64,000 bases of DNA from Triatoma infestans (GCA_011037195.1 JAAEAF010000633.1:1-64000); one strand, 5' to 3'; positions 46,112-57,049 are shown, counted from the stretch's first letter. Numbers and translations: made by a program. The notes: generated by a model from the letters alone, not told the origin.

Positions 46112-46732
46112 GATGCAGAATTCAAATGATCGCAAATTATATAAGATGATTTTTTTTTGTCATTTCTTTAGAAAAATAACAGCTGTTTTCTTTATTGTTT
46201 TTTAAAACAATTTTATCTTTGCAGGTAAATTCACAGCTCTAAAGTGAAGGGTGCTCTAATTTATATTTTGCTAGACAAAATTGAGTTCATGTGAATTATG
46301 TTGTTTTCATCTAATTATGTTTCCCTACTTTTTAATAAAAACAACAAAAAAAAACAGGCGATCCCTGATGTAATATTATTATATTATTGGAAAGTTGTAT
46401 TAGTATTAGTAACAAGTAGGCGGAGTTAGTGTTAGCCAATGGTGTGCTAGCGTCCTTGTAGCCTAGCAACCACCTCTGCCAGTAATTCTGTATAATTCTA
46501 TCCTTGTCGCCCGGTTCTCTTTTCATTCTCTCTCTCTCTCTCTCTCGTTATCTCTCTGAATGCATTCTATACTGTAATTATATATGCACTTTACTCTAAT
46601 GCATTTATTTACTTCTTTTTTTTTTTTTTTAAATTAACAAAGAATGAAGGCTTTATTTTTCATCCTGCGTGCAACTTTTAATGAAATTTAAAATCCTACA
46701 AAAAACATATATTTTTTAAATTTTGTTACCAT
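46112..46732. other. Unassigned DNA
   Basis: Contains a CT array at 46529-46546. No gene recognised. Confidence 0.5.
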
Positions 46733-46958
46733 TTTTTTTTTTTAATTTAAGGCGCGTCACCATCTATAAACATTGGCGCCCGGGGCCTTCTCACTGCCGA
46801 CCTCCGGACAGTGTTCTCTCGTTACAAACAACAAGTGAGTGACAGTTAGCTGTAGAGGCTGCTAGGAAGAAAAATTCTAAGGGCAGCACAGATCGATTCG
46901 AACCCGGGATTTCCGCGTGGGAGTCCAGTATCCTAACCACTTATCTATTCCGTTTGCT
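46733..46958 (-). mobile_element. SINE family 1 copy
   Basis: T-run at 46733-46743, then AATTTAAGGCGCGTCACC, ATTGGCGCCCGGGGCCTTCT and GACCTCCGGACAGTGTTCTC. On the minus strand the head has AAGTGGTTAGGATACTGG and CCCGGGTTCGAATCG as boxes A and B, with a TCCCACGC anticodon region resembling tRNA-Gly(CCC). Confidence 0.85.
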
Positions 46959-47209
46959 CTTACCATTATTGTTGTGTGAAATATGGTAATATAAGTGTAT
47001 TTAACTTTTTTTATATCTTATGCTTGAAATACTTTGTTTAGTGTTCCTTTCTTTTCAAAAAAATTCTTGAGTGAATAACTTAACATAGTTTTTTTTGTTT
47101 ATAGTAACCAGAATGAAGAGCCGATGGTTTTGATGTCACAAGACAATTGTTTGTCCTTTTATTTGAAAACGGATGCTTTTTCTTTCGGTATTGATTGAAA
47201 TAAAGACTT

Positions 47210-47830
47210 CGGAGGTTTATCGTTTAGAAAAATAATATTTCAAGATTGGACTTGAGTAATCGATAATTTTTTTAAAGTACAAAAAAAAAACGACTTTTTT
47301 AAAGTAATACTTCTTATGGATTAATACCCTCTTTATAACCAGCGTATTGAGATAGGTCTGTACAGCGTCTTGAACTTCTTCCTTGGTGTGAAAGCGCTGT
47401 ACTCTCAGAGCTTTCTTCAGTTGTCTTAAAAGATGAAGGTCACTCGGCACAATGTCCCGGCGGTGATCGAATACTTCCCAGTGAGATTGAGAAAGAACCT
47501 GTTGGGGTACCACAGCAGTGTGTGGTCTTGCATTATCATGAATCAGAACAATACCGGACGAAAGCGTGCCCCTTCTTTTGTTCTGAATGGCTCTCCGCAG
47601 GAGACATACCTAATGTCTGAAAGTAGTCCCCTGCTCCAAAAAAGTCCTAGCAACACGCCTTTCGGATCCCAAAAAACGGTATCTAAACGGTTGCTGAACG
47701 TTTGTTTGAATTTTTTTGGTTTGTTCGGGGAGTGTGAGTGCATCCATTGTTTGGATTGTTCTTTCGTTTCTGGACTGTCATAAAGAACTCGCGGAGAGCC
47801 ATTCAGCACTGCTGCGGTATTCCCCACAGC
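47210..47830 (-). pseudogene. mariner transposase, C-terminal two-thirds, frameshifted
   Basis: This is a DD34D mariner transposase on the minus strand. The frame at 47543-47827 carries YDSPETKEQSKQWMHSHSP and VFWDPKGVLLG. After a frameshift near 47540 come HDNARPHTA (second catalytic Asp kept) and, in 47217-47513, WEVFDHRRDIVPSDLHLLR, where the third catalytic Asp is retained in a degraded S-P-D-L-x-P-S-D motif. KKALRVQRFHTKEEVQDAVQ and YLNTL follow. The N-terminal DNA-binding domain and first catalytic Asp are missing: the sequence breaks at 47830, where a second mariner piece begins in the opposite direction. It cannot be active. Confidence 0.9.
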
Positions 47831-47835
47831 TACTT

Positions 47836-48175
47836 GCTCAATTTCACTGATAAGTGTTCGAACAGTCCAGACCTAACGCCGAGTTGAATTTCACCTTCTT
47901 CAGGTGAAGAAAGCTCTCGTAGGACAGCGTTTCCACACCAAGGAAAAAGTTCAAGACACCGTGCAGACCTATCTCAATACGCTGGCGGCAACCTTCTATG
48001 AAGAGGGTATTGGACAACTCGTCCACAGCTAGCAAAAATGTCTCAATCTTCACGGTGACTATGTGGAAAAGTATCTTAGATTGTACTTGACTCCTGGTAA
48101 TAAAAGAAATTTGAGATTCACACTTGTCTTTATTTTTTGCCCCATCGGAGGTTGAAAAAAAAAATAGCACTCGTA
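47836..48175 (+). pseudogene. mariner transposase C-terminus, opposite orientation
   Basis: The plus strand gives SPDLTPS at about 47869, then KKALVGQRFHTKEKVQDTVQ and TYLNTLAATFYEEGIGQLVH. After a one-codon stop, LNLHGDYVEK appears near 48040-48067. This is the C-terminal quarter of the same mariner subfamily as the minus-strand piece. It includes the terminal G-D-Y-V-E-K block that the minus-strand copy has lost. The two pieces share KKAL-QRFHTKE-VQ-TYLNTL and lie back to back around 47830, which suggests two insertions or one inverted rearrangement. The catalytic core upstream of SPDL is absent. Confidence 0.87.
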
Positions 48176-49043
48176 TCTTCATCGGATGACACGTGACAAA
48201 ACTGAGGTCTCTGGTACGCTATTTGGTGAATGCAAATGCTATCGAACAAAATTTCACGCTTGCAACTTGACTAGGCAATTGACGCGCTATCTCGGAGTGA
48301 AAAGTGCCTTAATATTGCATTTAGCACACTTTCTATAACAGAGAGTTTTTCTCCGTTATAACCAGCTTCATGTTATGTTCAACAACCGGTTTCGTGATTT
48401 TGTCCATCATCAGTTTGTCTTTATAAACAGTTGATAACAAGACTATCACAACGTAAAGGAATGTATAGTATTGTGACTTTGCGCTGCTAGTTTTGTTATC
48501 AGTATTGTTTAGTGATGGTTGAAGGCTCGAAATCGGTTAATGACCACAGAGTAAAGCGGGCTATGATGGAGAAAACAATCTCATGAGTTTCTTTAGCACT
48601 GCCCAACCAACCATCCATATAATTTCTCCATTTTATGCTTCCTTAGAGACAATTTTTTTTTTGTTTGATTTCGATTCCAAAACAAAACTTCTTCAACGGA
48701 ATGTTTTTCGCTGATTCTGTTTCATGCTCCTTTTCATCAATTTGTTTCTTTACTTACGTTTTTTACATATATATATTTTTTTTTTGTTTACATCATCATA
48801 CTAGCATGAAACTAAAATATTTATATCAGTAGCAATATAGAATTGATCGGTATCGTTTGGGTTGTCACATAAACGATATTCTGGTCGAGATTTATGATGA
48901 GGTGTGTCAGGAAAAAGGGAAAATAGAAAATAAAGAAAAATTATTAAGATTTGTTGAAATGGTTTTGTTTTTTGCCTTTTTTTTTATTTTTTTTTTGTAA
49001 CAGAGGTCGTGTGTGTCGTGTACGTAACAATGTAGTTGAGTAG

Positions 49044-49080
<37 letters not shown>

Positions 49081-49780
49081 TATGATAGAGGGGCGGCGAT
49101 GTAGTAATAGTAGAAGAAGAAGTACTGGTGGCGATAGTATCAGATAGTGACTGGCACGACTGGCAACAGAAGTCAGCACAATTAGCTCTACACATGCCAC
49201 CCACTCACACTCACACATATACCTAACCTTACTAAATAGTAACAGTGTATAGTACCTTCTCACTAGACATGCTGCAGTCCACCGCGGTCGTTTTGTATTG
49301 TAATACAGGCTTGCTCACTTACAAGAAGAAGCGTTTTCAGTTAACATGTGGTAATGGTTAATAAATATATCTACTTTTCCAGCCGGCCACTTCTATTCAT
49401 AGTAAAATCCGTTTTTACTTAATTTTTCTTCATTGGGCCATGCTTAAGATAATTTTCTATTATATCAAAATTGTTACTGAGGCCTAAATGTAAAAGAAAA
49501 ATTCTGCCTCTTTAATAAGTTAATAACTTAACAATTAAATCCCTGCAGCTTCTCATAAATTCATTGTTTTTTTAAAACGTTCAAAACATTGTTCAAAATT
49601 TCTGAATTTCATATTATTAATGAAATAAATAATTTTAAAAATCATTCGTCATTATAGCAATGCTTTGGCGTTGTAACAAGAGTACCTCTCGAATATGGTG
49701 TTTCATGTTTCAAAATTCTTGGTTAGTACATCAAAAAATTTCTTCTTTACACCTAGTAAAAACTACATATTCATATTTTA
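48176..49780. other. Unassigned DNA with a foldback-like scrap and (GT)n
   Basis: GTTCAACAACCGGTTTCGTG then ATTTTGTCCATCATCAGTTT at about 48375-48420 is a degraded copy of the foldback arm seen at 42030-42070. A GT array lies at 49047-49079. Open frames spanning that array (48907-49263) are low-complexity. No host gene recognised. Confidence 0.5.
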
Positions 49781-49789
49781 ACTTATTAT

Positions 49790-50640
49790 TATTACTAATG
49801 GGTGCCCGAAGACGCGGGACCTAAGCCAATATGGCTCTTATCCCCTCCACAAAAACAGAAAGAAAGAAATTCCACTTGCAATCTATCGAACTGATTACAA
49901 TATCTTAAGATATCCGTAATCTCCAACTTCCCAAAGCATTCCCTTGGAATGTTAACCTCCCCGGTATGTGGAACCTTGTATTGGCGAATCGTCACATTCC
50001 ACACGAAGGACTGGACGTCCTACCTGTTTTGTGTAAGTGACTGGCTACTGAGGCGTGTCCAGTTAATATACACCTACTTGGACCTTCAATTGTATCATAC
50101 GCAGGGAGCGACGATACTTCAAGCCACCTTGTCTTATTTCTTTTATAAATCTTTTAGCCGGGAGACACCCCTGCCCCCCCGATGTTTCTCCATTTCTCTT
50201 TTGCTCCATTGTTTAACTTTGCTGTCGTAAAATTGCTTAATGAAGACTCTTGTTAGTAAAGATATCAACTTAGCCAACTCGTCCGCGCTCTCATTGCCCT
50301 CTAACCCCACATGTCCGAGTTCTCAGAGAGTCCTACCCTGATCGTCGGAGCGAAGCCATTGTTTTCTCCCACATTCACCTACCAATTTAGAGCTCCAACA
50401 CGGCTTATTGAAGGCGTTTAATGAGTTTGACTATCACACAATATCCTCACCTTTTCAATTATCTCTTCCACTTATCCACGATACAGCATTCGATGATACC
50501 ATTGATCCCGGCGAATTTTAACCTAGTGCAACCGATATGAGCGGATATTAAATGTTCCATTAAAAGATATTAAAAGGAGGTGGCTTTAACAGAAAACCAT
50601 ATAAACTATTATTAATGTGATAGTGCCCAATCGTATCAAA
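49790..50640 (-). pseudogene. LINE RNase H and C-terminal knuckle, decayed
   Basis: On the minus strand, 50270-50330 gives GHVGLEGNESADELAKL, the last RNase H motif with its catalytic Asp intact (frameshifted just before it). Earlier RNase H parts (50330-50640) are barely legible. Downstream, ILTGHASVASHLHKTGRTSS and PSCGMCDDSP around 49990-50075 form the post-RNase-H knuckle region. The tail ends near 49790 in a TTATTATTATTAC repeat, comparable with the AAT tails at 9284 and 25790. The frame at 49795-50004 is only one piece of it. Many stops and shifts show that it is dead. Confidence 0.72.
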
Positions 50641-50854
50641 CAGATCCTCTAATAATCAACAAATACATTGTACTCAAGTTGGGGCAAAAGACATTTAGAT
50701 AATATAGAATTTGTCAGTATCCATTGCGATATACTCGGATTGTGTTAGGAATTATTTAGCTAGTTGGCTACCAGCTGGCTATCATATTTTATTAGAATGT
50801 TTCAGATAAAATGTTTTAAAATCAAAATGTTAAATTTTATATATGTGAACAAGG

Positions 50855-51072
50855 TAAGTAAAGTAATTCCTATTTTTCAGGCAGGCTTAACGTTAGTTCA
50901 AACTTAGGAAGTTGGACCTAACAAGATCGAGGACGGGGGGAGGCGGAAGCACCTACTTTACCATTAATATTTTTCAAACGAATATATAAAATTTAGCAGT
51001 TATACGCGGGACTCCAACTGGTGACCTCCCAGTTAAAAGTGCGTGCTCATAACCACTTCCCAACACCTGTGA
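50855..51072 (-). mobile_element. SINE family 2, copy 3 (inverted)
   Basis: It begins with the family tail in reverse (AAGTAAAGTAATTCCTATTT). On the minus strand the far end reads GGTTATGAGCACGCACTTTT then AACTGGGAGGTCACCAG and TTGGAGTCCCGC, a box-B-like element. GGTTATGAGCA is shared with copy 2 at 45959. Confidence 0.7.
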
Positions 51073-51251
51073 ATAAGATATACAGGGTTTAACGGAAGAA
51101 AAGTTTTCTAAACAGAATCGAGCACATATTGTAGTAGCACATATCTACAACTCTGCAAGCTTTATATAAAGTATAAGTGTTGGACTGGCAATGTAAAATT
51201 GTTATCAGACTGGATACAGGCCAAGGAATGTCCGAGGTTCCTGAAGGAATT

Positions 51252-51545
51252 GCTAGTCCAGTTCTCCTTCGTGTCGATTTCTCTGATAGTATACAAACGG
51301 ATTTACCTCTGATATTCATCATAAACTCTACAGTGTACCACAAAACAATTTTTTTTTTTCCCTACGCCTGGTCTTTTAAGGCAAAGCTGCCATTTTGCAC
51401 CCCAATATATCCTTGAAATCTTCGTCCATTTGTCTTAGTCGGAATAAAGGAAGATCTTATGTCCTGTAGCTGAGAACCTGTTGTGAAGATACTCAAAAAA
51501 TCATTGAAGCTTGGCCACACAGAGTACTTGCTAACCCCAAATGGA
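51252..51545. repeat. Direct repeat, copy 1 (partner 52200-52497)
   Basis: It shares TACAAACGGATTTAC, ATATTCATCATAAACTCTAC then AGTGTACC, ATCTTCGTCCATTTGT, AATGTCCTGTAGCTGAGAAC-like and CTTGGCCA(C/T)ACAGAGTAC with the partner. Similarity is roughly 80% by eye. The minus strand has short open frames (51089-51343 and 51362-51559) that are not conserved in the partner. Confidence 0.8.
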
Positions 51546-51822
51546 AGTTGAGGTATCATGTCCAGTCAGGACTCTGAAACATTCTATTGCATCTTTTCTT
51601 GCTAAAATGGGTGTTACACCGTTTCCCTTATCCACCAGAACTATCCAAGTTTTGTTCTGTGTCCAGCTGCCTATACACTCTTTCTATGCTTTCATACTGT
51701 TCCTTTCTGACCAATCCTTTTGCAGGATGAACGAATATTTGGGACGAAGTGGCTGTGCCTTTCTAAACGATCACAACAAATCGCCAAAGATAATTGCAGC
51801 TCAGTGATTATAAAGTAATGAA

Positions 51823-52163
51823 CTGGGAAGTTGAAATGACAATTATTTATCAAACAAAATCGGTTTGCAAACGGCCTTTTTCAAGACCCTGCCAACACTC
51901 AACTAAAAATTCTTTTTTGGAATGCGGGTGTCCTAACCAATGTAAAACTTACTGAATTAAACAAAGAAATAATTGAAAATGATATTGACGTTTTTGGTAT
52001 TGTTTAGGCAGGAACCGCCACAAAACAAAATGCCCACAACCATTGTTCGAACTTTATAGATTTTAACAATACCTCCTTGGCTGTATAGGTCCTCTTTAGT
52101 TGTTAGGGAAATGAGTAACATTTTAAATTTTAAAGAAAAATAATTGTCATTTCAACTTCCCAG
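51823..52163 (+). mobile_element. TIR element (341 bp) enclosing a LINE endonuclease fragment
   Basis: The left terminus CTGGGAAGTTGAAATGACAA (51823 on) is perfectly repeated in reverse at the right (ending 52163). The perfect match covers 26 bp. GAA flanks both ends (51820-51822 and 52164-52166), a possible 3-bp target duplication. The plus strand inside reads LKILFWNAGVLTNVKLTELN then EIIENDIDVFGI at about 51904-51998, the start of an AP-type endonuclease domain of a LINE, followed by a stop. Either a small DNA element picked up a LINE piece, or a LINE piece landed in one. It lies between the two direct repeats of this region. Confidence 0.72.
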
Positions 52164-52199
52164 GAAATCTTTATAATTTATTCGCCACCCATACTGCTT

Positions 52200-52497
52200 C
52201 TAGTCCAGTCTATCTTCGTATTGATTTCTCTGATGTTATACAAACGGATTTACGTGTAATATTCATCATAAACTCTACAGTGTACCGCAAAACAAATTTT
52301 TATTCCCCCTACCCTGGTCTTTTAATGCGCAGCTGTTATACGACCTTTAGCACCCCAGTATGTCATTGACATCTTCGTCCATTTGTGGCAGTCAGGAATA
52401 GAGGAAGATCTAATGTCCTGTAGCTGAGAACTTATGTCAAGATGCTCAAAAAAAAAAACATTGAATCTTGGCCATACAGAGTACAAGTTGCATTGCT
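52200..52497. repeat. Direct repeat, copy 2 (partner 51252-51545)
   Basis: Second copy of the repeat described at 51252, same orientation, about 950 bp away. Substitutions and small indels (an A-run at 52449) mark it as old. Confidence 0.8.
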
Positions 52498-52810
52498 GCA
52501 CAGCCTCTCACCGTCTCTCTAGTTACATTTACATTCAATCCCTTCTACTCAACTGTACTATTACGTACACGACACACACCACCTCTGTTTTACAAAAATA
52601 ACATTTTTTTTTTGTATTCTTTCTATGCATTCCTTTTTAATAATGCAAATATTATTAAAAAAATTTACATAACTGATAAAACCATTAATAATTTATAAAA
52701 ATAATTAATTATAAAAACTTAAATTAACATTACCTTCAAAACAGTAGAAAAACTTAAACGAAAATGTTTTCCCTAATTCTTAGCAGATGAATTGTTAGTA
52801 ATTATAATTA

Positions 52811-52860
52811 TTATATAAATCTGATGTGAAACACTCACATGGCTTTCTGTAATTATAGTA
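52811..52860 (+). repeat. Modular-family end motif
   Basis: AAATCTGATGTGAAACACTC then ACATGGCTTTCTGTAATTAT is the left terminus of the family, without a recognisable body: a SINE follows at 52868. Confidence 0.55.
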
Positions 52861-52867
52861 CATATAA

Positions 52868-53100
52868 TTTTTTTTTAATTTAAGGCGCGTCAATATCTAT
52901 GGTCATTGGCGCCCGGAGCCTTCTCCGGTGCACTGCCGGCCTCCGGACAGTGTTTTCTCGCTACAGACAACACTGTCCATCACCAGACAGTGAGCTGTAG
53001 AGGCTCCTTGGAAGACAAATCTAAGGGTAGCACAGCTGGACTCGAACCCGGGTCCTCCGCGTGGGAGTCCAGTACGCTAACCACTTAGCTATTCCTTTCC
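52868..53100 (-). mobile_element. SINE family 1, best-preserved copy
   Basis: On the minus strand the head reads TAGCTAAGTGGTTAGCG (box A) and ACCCGGGTTCGAGTCC (box B). An anticodon-region stretch CTCCCACGCGG between them closely resembles tRNA-Gly(CCC). The body includes CTTCCAAGGAGCCTCTACAG and the CCGGAGGCCGGCAGTGCACC block. The 3' A-tail is the T-run at 52868-52876. This is a classic RNA polymerase III-driven, tRNA-derived SINE of about 230 bp. Confidence 0.88.
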
Positions 53101-54395
53101 TAGTTCATGCAATTTTTCTTTAAACATTTAATTTTATCTGTGATCTAACATTGTAGTCTACAAGCTGTGCCAATAACCTTTTTTTTTTTTTGTAGTGTTT
53201 AAACCAGATCAACAAATTTGTTATACCTGGTTGTAATATATGAGCTACTAATTTACAGATATTTATTGAGAGGGTTCCGTCTAAGACTGTACCATATAAC
53301 AGGACAAATCATTGAGATTGATAAAAGGAAGTAGTGTACAACTGTATTATGTCTTGAATAAGACGAGGTCGCAAGCGATGATTAATCATCAGTTTTACAT
53401 TAATAACATTCAACTAACCTCGTAGTATTTTTGAAATTTAACGCCACAATTTCTGCAGGGCAAAAAATAGATTTTTTTGGAAAAAATTCACATAAAAATG
53501 ATGCTTTATATTAGTGCAACTAGCAACTCAAGTTTAAAGAACATTATCACCATTTTTGAGAAAATTAAAAAAAACTATTTTATTAAAGTCAACTTCCGGT
53601 TAATCGATTTTCTTTGTATTTATAGTCTAGCAGTTCTTATGTTTGGTTTTTGCCCTCATTTCCTTTTTTTTTTTTTTTTGACATTAGCTTTCGTCATCAG
53701 CCATAATATGCAAAAAGCAAACCATCACTACTGTAAGATATCCAGCACCGGTGGTGCGTTGCAAAAACCAGCTCCATCGTCTCATACAACACAATCGTGT
53801 CTGTGATTACACTTATACCTTTCTACAGTAAACATTCGTCTAAATAAATGCATTCATTAATAAAAAATCAATCATTCGGATAAATACATTCATGCCAATG
53901 AGAATTTATTAAGGCCAATGGAATACGTTCCGCTAAAATTTGGGATGGTTTTTCCAATACTTACGCACCAATTATTCTTAAACCTAAATTAAAAATATGT
54001 ACATTATTTACACTGCTATCACACTCCACATGCATACAGGTGCCGGGGTAGCAATCCCGGCTCACACCCGCCCCTCCAAGAGACAGTGGCTCCCAGAATT
54101 AAAAAAGTGTAGGAAGATAACCCACACGACCAAAAGTTGCCACTCCTGGCCGGTATTGGTCCCCCCCCACACTCATTCACACAAGCCATTCATTCCTATA
54201 AAATTATAAACTTACCCATTCCCGCTAATAAATACTTGCATCCTAATAAATACATGCATACCTAAAATAACAAGAATTAAATACTATATACAATATATAT
54301 GCTCTTATATCACATCTAGAAATACAAACACACACTATGCACACGCACGCGCACACACACAGCACTCACTCACACACACAAACACTATGGGGTGG
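53101..54395. other. Unassigned DNA with a modular-family scrap
   Basis: TCAACTTCCGGTTAATCGAT then TTTCTTTG at about 53588-53616 is a family core. CA-rich microsatellite sequence lies at 54330-54390. The frames at 53477-53806 and 53997-54209 have no motif. Confidence 0.45.
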
Positions 54396-54399
54396 AGTA

Positions 54400-55289
54400 C
54401 TTGATATTCCTCGCACCCCGTTACAACTAATCCTACAAATGAGCTACAGCTAGATATTAAGAAACTCACCGAGTTGGATATCCACAATATATTAAATACA
54501 AAAATTCTCCAAGTATTTTATAAATTTTACTATTATTGCAAGTGAGTACTTCCTTATAATTAATAGGAAAGCGGGTAATTGTTTCAAACTTGTAGAACAT
54601 CTCTCGTCTTTCTGATTCGTACGCACTGCACCGCATTACAATATGTTCCAGGCTTTCGATTTCCCCACAGTTGCTACATAGAGGAGAGGAGATCTTAGCA
54701 ATTTTATGCAAATACTCCTTGCATATCCCATGATTGGAACGCAACCTACTTGTATGTATCACAATATCACAATCAGTTTTGTCGTGGAATTTCCTTTATA
54801 CCACAATTTGTGAGCGGCTAGTGGAAATAATTCTTTATAAAATCGGCCCTTAGTGGATTATGTATACTGATTTTGTCTCACCGTATATATTTTAATGCGT
54901 ACCCATCTTTTTAAGTCAGTGTAAGGAACTTTTAAATCTAAATCTGTGCCATCTAATACAGCTAATCTTGCCAATGAGCCTACCGATTCGTTTCCCTTGA
55001 TGCCACAGTGACCCTTGACACAAATAAAATGCACTTCCTTGTTTTGATTATGCAATTGAAAAAGTGTCCTGCTTATATGATTAGTTTCACGGCTTAGACT
55101 CCATTTTTCAATTTTTTCCAGTGCGCTTTTGCTGTTACTAATAACAGTAAAATCCTTTAGGGGGAGTCGCAGAGAATATTTCAATGCTTCATAAAATGCT
55201 GTTAATTCTGCGGTATATACGGATGCGAATGCCGATAGTTTGAACATGAAACTTACGTTCCCGTCAGGATCATAAAATGCACCACCCAC
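54400..55289 (-). pseudogene. LINE RNase H and C-terminal knuckle
   Basis: On the minus strand the frame 54858-55289 (143 codons, starting at a GTG just after a stop) is an RNase H domain. It has GGAFYDPDG, SVYTAELTAFYEALKYSL (catalytic Glu kept), VISNSKSALEKIEKW and FICVKGHCGIKGNESVGSLA. Two catalytic positions are changed: S-D-S is S-N-S, and N-E-x-A-D is N-E-S-V-G. After a frameshift near 54780 comes SSPLCSNCGEIESLEHIVMR, a CCHC knuckle that continues to a stop at 54466. The reverse transcriptase is absent. The long open frame makes this one of the best preserved LINE pieces, but the lost active-site residues mean it is not a working RNase H. Confidence 0.85.
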
Positions 55290-55630
55290 CTCCTCTCATT
55301 TCCTTTAATGTTGATGAAATTATTGTTTGGGGGGGAGAGAAAGAAAAAATTCTCAAATGTCATTCTCATGAGCACTAATTTTTTGAAATAGCTTTAAACT
55401 ATTATATTGAGATTAACTATTGTTTAACTACTATTATACGTATTTTTTATTAGTTTATATGTATATAAAAATACGAAACATTTCTTAAATAAAATTTGGA
55501 AACTACAACAACTGAAATCTAGTTAATCAGAAATAGTGTAATAGTTCAATGGTTAATTATTCAAATATAGTTAGTGTAATAGTTAATAAAGATTGTAATT
55601 AATGCAGTACTTTTTGGGCGTATTAGTTTA
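55290..55630. other. AT-rich non-coding stretch
   Basis: Contains repeated ATAGTTAGTGTAATAGTTAATAAAG-like phrases. No gene seen. Confidence 0.45.
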
Positions 55631-55892
55631 AAAAAAAGAAAAAAACCTATGGCGCAACATTCCATAAAGGGCCAAGGCTTGGCCAGACGGCGATATATTG
55701 GGGGACGTGTGAGAAGCACGCTGCAGTTCCTTCGCCGTTTAGTTCTGACCTTAGTTATGTAGGTGCGCTATGAACTGTAGCTTCCCATTTTGTCTCACGA
55801 TGCTGCGACCACATTGACTTTGCCCTAACGGAAATTGAACCCTGAATGCTCGCACCTAAGGCGTGAGTACGCTAGCCAACGCGTGAGGAGGT
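55631..55892 (-). mobile_element. Likely SINE family 3 (tRNA-like head)
   Basis: On the minus strand the far end reads GTTGGCTAGCGTACTCACGC (box A region) and CAGGGTTCAATTTCC (box B), then a body ending GGCGCCATAGG-like at 55645. An A-rich stretch (TTTAAAAAAAAGAAAAAAAC on the plus strand) borders it. Only one copy is in the window, so the SINE call rests on the head and its spacing. Confidence 0.6.
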
Positions 55893-55969
55893 ACTTAGTT
55901 TAAAGATATTTCAAAAATAATGAAGGCCCAATCAAGGGATTTAACGTTTTCAAATGAGAATTTTCTTTC

Positions 55970-56430
55970 TGTACTAAAACCCCCCAAAAAAACAATTTTA
56001 TTATCATTTGAGTATGTGGTAGAACCATAAATTATCCTGGTACTTTAGAGGAAGGTTACCCTTCCCACACAACCCTTCCAAAAGAATAAATTTTTTCGGA
56101 AAACTTTTCTAATAAAATTGATAGGCATTTATACGTGTAGATAATATAAAAAAAATTAATGAAAATCGCGGATAACTGAAAAAAATATTCAGTAAAGTTG
56201 CACAAATCTGGTTGATGGATTTTGACCGAAATCTTCATGCCAAGTGCCATGGTGATACCTAAACGGAATACCAAGTTTGGGCATCTCCGATTGTTGAGAT
56301 GTTTTGTTCGCACATACACACAAAAATATATACCATTTACTAAAGACAGTTGTTTCGTACTCACGGGAACTTCAAAACATTTATTTCCGGTGACCTACTT
56401 CCGGTGACAGAATTCATTTTCTACGAGTAA
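55970..56430 (+). repeat. Modular-family repeat copy
   Basis: GGTAGAACCATAAATTATCC, AGTAAAGTTGCACAAATCTG, GATACCTAAACGGAATACCA and CTTCAAAACATTTATTTCCG match the order of the copy at 44206. The end repeats CCGGTGACCTACTTCCGGTG, a small local duplication. Confidence 0.75.
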
Positions 56431-57049
56431 ATAAGTCCTCACAGGTTGGCCTGTTTATTGGCCACTCGCCCTATTACTACCCATTATAAACGAGAGGAAT
56501 GATGCAAGCACGTGTTGTTATTTCACGTGTCAAGCGGCAGTTAAGTTTGTAAAAAAGGTAGTTTTAAATATTCGCGGTTTCATGTAATCCAATATAAGAA
56601 AAAGTCTAATGGATTTTTTTTTTGCCGGATAGCCGGAATGAGCCAATGAATGGAATCAATCCATCTTTATCCAAACAGTGGATTTAATTCTTCTCTAACA
56701 TATACAGCAACAATACTTTTGAAGAAGTGTACCCGTCTTGCTGGAAAAACCGTCGAAAAATTAATTATCTCCAACAACGTTAAAAAAAAAATATAGGCCA
56801 ACAATGTGATGTAAACCAATTCTGCTCAAACATTACCTCCCCACATATCCATCGTTTAACCAACTTATGGATCTAGGGAGGTTACAACTTTTTCAATATT
56901 TGAAAAATATTGGTTATACGGTGTAGGATGTTTTAAGTATTTTTGGAGACGATGTTAACGATGTTTGAGTGCTTGGCTGAACCTCACAGTTCGAGTCCTT
57001 GAGTCCAAATCGGTTTCAGTAGCGCGATGAAACCATTTTTCAAGAGAAT
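56431..57049. other. Unassigned DNA
   Basis: No gene recognised. A box-B-like CAGTTCGAGTCC at 56986 has no matching box A. Confidence 0.45.

Noticed and set aside
48907..49263. Overlapping minus-strand frames of 86-118 codons with TH repeats
   Set aside because: They are generated by the GT/AC microsatellite at 49047-49079, with no domain.
56986..57010. tRNA gene from the CAGTTCGAGTCC motif
   Set aside because: A box-B-like word is present but no box A or cloverleaf-compatible arms lie at the right distance.
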